Position numbers and translations under genes: made by a program. From positions 4,788,936 to 4,801,435 of the forward strand of contig CM022674.1 in the NCBI GenBank assembly GCA_012295275.1: 12,500 nt of DNA, given 5' to 3'. A model generated the notes under the pieces. The model had not been told where the DNA came from. It was given only the letters and a program-made list of their open reading frames with translations, and searched no databases. Shown here one piece after another: positions 7,701-12,500 of the stretch (the first letter of the stretch is position 1; every line of letters starts with the position of its first letter). Source of the DNA: Chrysomallon squamiferum. Taxonomy: Eukaryota > Mollusca > Gastropoda > Neomphalida > Peltospiridae.

Positions 7701-8311
7701 AAATAGGTGACTAGACATAAGTAGGTGACTAGACGGGTAAGTAGGTGACTAGATAGGTAAGTAGGTAACTAGATTTGTAAGTAGGGTGACTAAATAGATA
7801 AGTAGGTGACTAGATTTGTAAGTAAGTGACTAGATAAGTAAGTAGATGACTAGATTGGTAAGTAGGTGACTAGATTTGTAAGTAGGGTGATTTGATAGAT
7901 AAGTAGGTGACTAGACAGGTAAGTAGGTGACTAGACAGGTAAGTAGGTGACTAGACAGGTAAGTAGGTGACTAGACAGGTAAGTAGGTGACTAGATAGAT
8001 AAGAAGGTGACTAGATAGGTAAGTAGGTGACTAGATTTGTAAATAAGTGACTAGATAAGTAAGTAGATGACTATATTGGTAAGTAGGTGACTAGATTTGT
8101 AAGTAGGGTGATTTGATAGATAAGTAGGTGACTAGATAGGTAATAGGTGACTAGACAGGTAAGTAGGTGACTAGACAGGTAAGTAGGTGACTAGATTTAT
8201 AAGAAGGTGACTAGATAGGTAAGTAGGTGACTAGATTTGTAAGTAAGTGACTAGATAAGTAGGTGACTAGATAGGTTTGTAGGTGACTAGATAAGCAAGT
8301 AGGTTGATAGG
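7701..8311 (+). repeat. 20-bp minisatellite, about 31 units, with higher-order period
   Basis: The most common unit is AAGTAGGTGACTAGACAGGT. Variants end in ATAGGT, ATTTGT, ATAAGT or ATTGGT, and a 21-base form carries GTAGGGTGA. The variant series starting at 7820 recurs at 8041 (221 bases later) and partly at 8241 (200 bases later), so the array grew by duplication of 10-11-unit blocks. Four identical units lie in a row at 7901-7980. The last units (8261-8311) are shortened and decayed. The unit length is not a multiple of three, so there is no coding frame. Confidence 0.97.
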
Positions 8312-8344
8312 AGAATGTAGCTGATTATCATAAAGTGTGTATTT

Positions 8345-8430
8345 CTTGTTGTTTTTGTTGTTTTTTGTATTTTATTTTATCTTATTTTATTTTATTATTT
8401 TATTATTATTTTATTTTATTTTATTTTTGT
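8345..8430. repeat. GTT and TTTTA-type repeats
   Basis: A short GTT/GTTT stretch and then about 60 bases of TTTTA and TTA units (about 8368-8428). Simple sequence only. Confidence 0.85.
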
Positions 8431-8610
8431 TTGGGTTTTTTATGAATAACATAATAATATTGACGAAATCCCGTGATGCTAAGTACTTTTCCGAGATAAA
8501 TGTATGCAACCGGCGAAATACTAGTGTTTATTTCTAAGTGCATGTAAATTAAGATGTATAGCAACGATATCTATATACGACAGCTTGCTGCTGTTGTTGT
8601 TTGTTGTGGA
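8431..8610. other. Plain sequence
   Basis: Ordinary AT-rich sequence between two T-rich tracts. No feature is recognised. Confidence 0.5.
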
Positions 8611-8850
8611 TTTTTTGGGAGGTATTGATTATTTTTTTTTTTTTGTTAGTGTTGTTTTTTATAGTGCTGTTGGGTGGGTTTTTTTTTTTCTCTCATTATC
8701 TTTCTTGGTTTTTTTATTTTTATTTTTATTTTTATTTTCTTTTATTGATTTTTTTTTTTCGATTTTTTGATTTTTTTCTTTGTTGTTGCTGTTTGTAGTG
8801 GTGTTGGTTTTTTTTCTCTTTTTCTTATTTATTTATTTATTGATATTATT
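8611..8850. repeat. T-rich low-complexity tract
   Basis: Several T8-T10 runs, TTTTTA units (about 8710-8738), and TTTA units near 8828-8842. Phe/Leu-rich open frames in two phases are composition artefacts rather than membrane proteins. Confidence 0.8.
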
Positions 8851-9000
8851 TTTTGGTCCGTTTTGCTGAGACACTCTCATACATCTACGACACCCAGTTT
8901 GTATCAACCTATCTACTGTTTCGTCCTCCTGGGAAAACTCGCGTCTCTGTTGAATGTTTTAACTTGTTTTCACGTCAACAGCGCCTCACAACGAATTAAA
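8851..9000. other. Short plain sequence island
   Basis: About 150 bases of mixed composition inside a T-rich and A-rich neighbourhood. One + strand frame is open across it, but it starts within the T-rich tract and runs into an A-rich tract. No similarity is recognised. Confidence 0.45.
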
Positions 9001-9362
9001 AAAACAAAACAAAAAAAAAAACCAGCGGGGGAAGGGAGAGAAAAAATCTACCACTGAATGAAACAAATGAACGAAGAATGGACAAATGAAGGAATAAACG
9101 AAGAAGGAGGAAAGACGGAATTGAAGGGAAAAAAAGCAAAAAAATGAGGAGAGCAACAGACGATCAAATGAAAGAAGAAATAAAAATGTATTAATAATAC
9201 ATGAATGAAAGAGGAAAGGAAAATGGCTGATAATGAAAGCAAACAATTAGGAAAGAAAGAAGAAATAATACAGAAAAGTAAAAAAAAAAATGAAGAGAAA
9301 GAAGGAAGGATAATGCAAAAAGGAAGAAAAAGGAAAAGACAAAGAAAGAAAATAGTAAGGAT
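9000..9362. repeat. A/G-rich low-complexity tract
   Basis: It begins with A-rich sequence (9000-9021), then degenerate GAAT/GAAC/GAAG tetranucleotides, then A/G-rich sequence. Almost free of T-runs on the + strand. A Lys/Glu-rich frame on the + strand and a Phe/Ser-rich frame on the minus strand follow from this composition. Confidence 0.8.
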
Positions 9363-9364
9363 GA

Positions 9365-9547
9365 ATCATCGACATCATCATCATCATTATCATCATCATC
9401 ATTATTATTATTATTATTGTTGTTGTTGTTGTTGTTGTTGTTGTTATTATTATTATTATTATTATTATTGTTGTTGCTATTATTATTATTATTGTTATTA
9501 TTATTATTGTTATTGTTACTATTATTATTATTATTATTATTATTATA
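9365..9547. repeat. CAT/ATT/GTT trinucleotide complex
   Basis: CAT units (9366-9401), ATT units (9399-9418), eight or more GTT units (about 9419-9444), then ATT units broken by GTT, GCT and ACT to 9547. The poly-Asn (minus) and poly-His/Tyr/Cys (plus) frames are array artefacts. Unlike the repeat at 619-816, no complementary arm is present. Confidence 0.93.
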
Positions 9548-9678
9548 AAGAAAACTTGACTGCGCTGACAGCAAAAAAATTAAAACTATGTTGCTATACA
9601 AACCTATATTTTTCTTATTTTCTTAACTTCACCATCTTAGAAAACACTCAGTGACGCCTTCCTGAAATACCTTAAGAC

Positions 9679-10119
9679 GCCACTGGGCATTCGTTATGAG
9701 TAATTGCCATTGAGTATTCGTTATGAGCAATCGCCACTGAGCATTCGTTATGAGTATTCGCCTCTGAGTATTCGTTATGAGTATTCGCCATTGAGTATTC
9801 GCCAGTGAGTATTCGTTACGAGCATTCGCCACTGAGTATTCGTTATGAGCAATCGCCACTGAGTATTCGCCAGTGAGTATTCGTTACGAGCATTCGCCAT
9901 TGAGTATTCGCCAGTGAGTATTCGTTATGAGTATTCGCCATTGAGTATTCGCCAGTGAGTATTCGTTACGAGCATTCGCCACTGAGTATTCGTTACGAGC
10001 ATTCGCCTCTGAGTATTCGTTACGAGCATTCGCCGCTGAGTATTCGTTATGAGTATTCGCCAGTGAATATTCGTTATGAGCATTCGCCACTGAGTACTCG
10101 TTACGAGTATTCGCCACTT
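9679..10119 (+). repeat. 27-bp minisatellite with interspersed 14-bp half units
   Basis: Eighteen complete units: fourteen of 27 bases and four of 14, then a partial unit. The long unit is GCCACTGAGTATTC followed by GTTACGAGCATTC. These two halves are themselves alike, so the unit is an ancient dimer. The four short units (starting 9787, 9855, 9896 and 9937) keep only the first half. From 9951 on, six long units follow without interruption, which keeps four of six frames open with a nine-residue periodicity (for example NARNEYSVA on the minus strand). Multiple open frames at once, and no conserved start, argue against coding. Confidence 0.97.
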
Positions 10120-10430
10120 GTTATTTGTACACACAGTGATGTCCCTTGTTTCAAATAAAGTAACAACACTTCTAACACGTATGTACGCAGCTACTTGACT
10201 CTGAATGACTCGACAGGCTCGCTTCCGTTGGAATGGTTGAAGGCTAAGTTAGAGAATAGTTGAGCAATTAACTAGGCACTGCGGAATTAGTTTCTGAGTA
10301 GCGAGTGTGTTTTGAGGTAGTTACTGGGTTTTTTTTGTTGTTGTTGTTGTTGTTTTTATTTATGAGAACTGCAGAACCAAATATTTGCAGCTGTCAAAAA
10401 TAGCAAGATAAATTACGGTATATTAAGATT
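10120..10430. other. Plain sequence with short GTT array
   Basis: No gene is recognised. A short GTT array lies at about 10336-10352. AATAAA occurs at about 10154, just past the minisatellite, but without any supported transcript it means little. Confidence 0.5.
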
Positions 10431-10552
10431 AAAATTAAAATTTAAATTTAAATTTAATATATAAACAATAAAAAAATATATAAATAAATAAAAAGAAAAC
10501 GGTTAAGATTATAACTAAAATAAATAGAAAAAAAAAAGAAAAAAAAAATGTC
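10430..10552. repeat. AT-rich low-complexity tract
   Basis: ATTAAAATTTAAATTTAAAT-type sequence followed by AAAT and A-rich runs with single G. Simple low-complexity DNA. Confidence 0.75.
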
Positions 10553-11234
10553 AAAGGAAAGAATATAAAATATATAAAACCTTATGATAATTTTCATCGT
10601 AACGGGTCACAGAAATGTAACATGACCGTATTCTATTAAAGCGTTTGCGAGAGACAGAGAGTTCGAGTTCAAGATTTAACCGGAAGTTAATGCTGCTTAG
10701 CGGAAGTTCGATACATCAGGAGTCAGGAGCCACGGAGGAATGCAAATGAAGAGGAAATTGTCAGCAATCGTTAAAGTTAAACAGCGCACTGTCTTGTGGC
10801 ATCTTTCAAATCGGTTAATGAGGTCAGCGTGAATAATTAATAAGGCGACTAAGCGAGTACATTAATTAAGTAATTAAATGTGGCCACATAATGGAGGAGG
10901 ACGAGTTGAATAAATGAATACATTTATTTATCGGTCAGTTGGTTTATGAATAATAGATGAATGATCGAACGTCATGAAGAACTAATGAATTTATTCACGA
11001 ACGAAAGAAAGAACGAAGGAAGGAACGAATGAGTGAATGAATATAATTAAACTTCTCTTCTGAATATTGTAATAATGCTGCATAACACACAAAGAAAATC
11101 GATTGAGTGTTAAGTGAAAAAGAAAACCGAAACAGGAGACAGATAAATGGAATGAAAGATGGTAGAAAAGAAGAAAAAAAGAAAGAAATATAGAAATATA
11201 AAACGGAATGGTGGGGAAAAAAAATGTACTTATT
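10553..11234. other. Mostly plain sequence with clustered short motifs
   Basis: 10600-10900 is mixed-composition sequence free of simple repeats. It carries CCGGAAGT (10680-10687) and GCGGAAGT (10700-10707) exactly 20 bases apart on the same strand, an ATGCAAAT octamer at about 10740, TAATTAA-type AT-rich sites (10860-10879) and the perfect palindrome ATGTGGCCACAT (10878-10889). From about 10960 to 11045 there is a degenerate GAAC/GAAT/GAAA tetranucleotide stretch. No open frame of note. The motifs are short enough to be chance. Confidence 0.4.
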
Positions 11235-11562
11235 AAACCTTTTTAATCATGTATTTTTTTTTTTTTTTTTTTATGACGAAATCAGCTCCTGAAAACGTTT
11301 CTGATCAGTTATTATATATCAAGATACTCAAAACATTTTTAATCTATGGTTTTATGTCGTCATGAACACATTAAAAACGTTTTTAAACGGTTATCACATG
11401 ACTTCAACAGGACACTCAAAAAGTTATAAATCTGTTATTACACGAGTCTTATTACACAAGTTATTATACATGCAACCTCTTTTTAATCCTTGGTTACGTG
11501 ACGTCATCTACGCACTCAGCATATTTTTTTAATCTATGGTTATATGACGTCATACACATGGC
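11235..11562 (+). repeat. Degenerate array of about seven 40-57-bp units with TGACGTCA
   Basis: Units starting near 11235, 11292, 11331, 11373, 11418, 11474 and 11521 share an order of elements. These are A-rich then T-rich (AAACATTTTTAAT), CTATGGTTAT-like, ATGACGTCAT-like, then ACACACTCA-like. The last two keep an intact TGACGTCA (11499-11506 and 11545-11552). Others have decayed forms such as ATGTCGTCATG at about 11354 and ATGACTTCA at about 11398. The first unit is lengthened by a T19 run (11254-11272). No coding capacity. Confidence 0.65.
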
Positions 11563-12220
11563 CTTGGACTCGGAAATAATGACAGAGGAAATCCATTCCA
11601 AGGATCTTTCAAATGCACGTTTCCTAAATTACAGTGAGTGCAACGGTTAGACTGGGAAATAGCCAGTAATGACGTGATGACGAAGACTGATCCTGATAAA
11701 TAGCGTTTTACGTTTACGCTCTAAATACTGAATGACTAAGACAGAGTGAAATAAGAGAGAGAGAATTTACAACACGGACGAAGGGTGAAAAGAAATATAG
11801 AGAGATTAATTTTGCGTTTGATAGATGGAGGCAAAAAAAAAAAATTAAAAAATTAAAAAGATTAGCTGATGGCGAAGAAAATGTCACATTAAAAAAAAAA
11901 AAAAAAAAAAGTGAAATAGTAAAAAGTAAATAAAAAGAAATAATGACATTTTAAAGGTTATTGCGTTCTCTTTCAACACAAATTTAGATCAAATAATGTT
12001 CGCTAAAGAACGTAGTTAAAAAGCTGGTTTGTACTCAACTACGATATTGAACACCTAAAAACGAGAAAAAATTAAAATGAGAAAAAGAAAAACAAAATCT
12101 CTTGCTCATTACGTCTTCCTATCTAGAGGACTGGTGACGGAAATAAAAACTATTTGGCGTCTGTAACACCAAAGCAACACAAAAACACTCCAAAATGTCT
12201 TCTTAAAGTACTGTTTTTCT
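11563..12220. other. AT-rich sequence, no gene recognised
   Basis: Mixed to AT-rich sequence with an A-rich run (11832-11858), 20 A at 11891-11910, and further A-rich sequence around 12060-12100. The open frames are short. No RNA gene or element is recognised. Confidence 0.55.
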
Positions 12221-12480
12221 GTGGTTAATTCAATAACCTTTCGATATATCTCCACTTACATACATAAATACATACATACATACAAAATATACATCGTTTT
12301 CGATATATCTCCTTTTTTATATTGCTTTAATTATTATTATTTTCATTTTTATTACTTTTTAATTTTTTTAATCATTTTTGTCTTTCTTTCTTTCTTCAGT
12401 TCTTCCATGTATTTCTATTCTTTTACATACATAAGTTCATTATTTATCTTTTAATTTGTATATGTCTTTTGTTTATAGCT
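12221..12480. repeat. CATA, ATT and TTTC repeats
   Basis: A short CATA array (about 12258-12284) and T-rich sequence with ATT and TTTC units (12310-12400). The phrase CGATATATCTCC occurs twice, at 12242-12253 and 12300-12311, indicating a small local duplication of about 58 bases period. The Phe/Tyr-rich open frame is a composition artefact. Confidence 0.7.
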
Positions 12481-12500
12481 ATACTTAATTTGCCCGCAGA

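Noticed and set aside
7701-8311. CRISPR array
   Set aside because: The units are contiguous 20-base tandem repeats with no unique spacers, and the sequence is eukaryotic in character.
9191-9654. Overlapping long frames on both strands (poly-Asn; Lys/Glu-rich then His/Tyr/Cys)
   Set aside because: Both follow from the A/G-rich tract and trinucleotide arrays. Overlapping long frames on opposite strands are the mark of simple sequence.
9679-10119. CRISPR array or repetitive surface protein
   Set aside because: There are no spacers. Several frames are open at once, and 14-base units break any single frame.
10150-10162. AATAAA as a polyadenylation signal for a + strand transcript
   Set aside because: No supported gene upstream, and this hexamer is frequent in AT-rich DNA.
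10655-10680. B-box-like GTTCGAGTTC as part of a tRNA or SINE
   Set aside because: No convincing A box at the right distance and no clover-leaf pairing.

Overview
This window looks like non-coding eukaryotic DNA from an animal with a microsatellite-rich genome. The base composition, the long di-, tri- and tetranucleotide arrays, the frequent long poly-A and poly-T runs and the lack of dense ORFs exclude a bacterial or phage source. A mollusc or another lophotrochozoan is my best guess from the style of the repeats (ATT, GAT, CT, GACA and TTTA arrays plus minisatellites). That is an impression, not a proof. I recognise no gene, RNA gene, transposase, reverse transcriptase or CRISPR array. The longest open frames are nearly all translations of simple repeats (poly-N, -D, -I, -Y, -L, SLSL) and should not be annotated as proteins.

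Layout. 1-365 is unremarkable sequence. 366-816 is a GAT/AT/ATC/ATT complex ending in a large palindromic hairpin (619-816). 817-1369 is mostly plain sequence with a short GA tract. 1370-1507 holds a perfect 19-bp inverted repeat carrying TGACGTCA in each arm. 1508-2590 contains T-rich, purine (AAG/AAAG) and TAG/CAG arrays, including an exact 40-bp duplication. 2759-2827 has a stem-loop and a 16-bp perfect palindrome. 2972-4180 alternates poly-A, poly-T and a 240-bp GA/GACA purine tract with plain sequence. 4264-4600 and 6274-6500 are two diverged copies of one dispersed repeat. Between and after them lie very long TTTTA, T31, TTA, GTT/GCT, (CT)39 and (TC)49 arrays. 6740-7700 is the least repetitive stretch. 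7701-8311 is a 20-bp minisatellite of about 31 units with a higher-order period. 8330-9545 is T-rich, then A/G-rich, then a CAT/ATT/GTT complex. 9679-10119 is a 27-bp minisatellite interspersed with 14-bp half units. 10120-11230 is largely plain. 11235-11562 is an old, degenerate array of about 45-bp units, two of which keep an intact TGACGTCA. The remainder, 11563-12500, is AT-rich sequence without a recognisable gene.

There is no evidence of genes working together here. The most interesting signals are structural: nested palindromes made of microsatellites, two unrelated minisatellites with internal higher-order organisation (one repeatedly presenting a perfect 5' splice-site consensus), and TGACGTCA motifs that recur only inside repeat structures.
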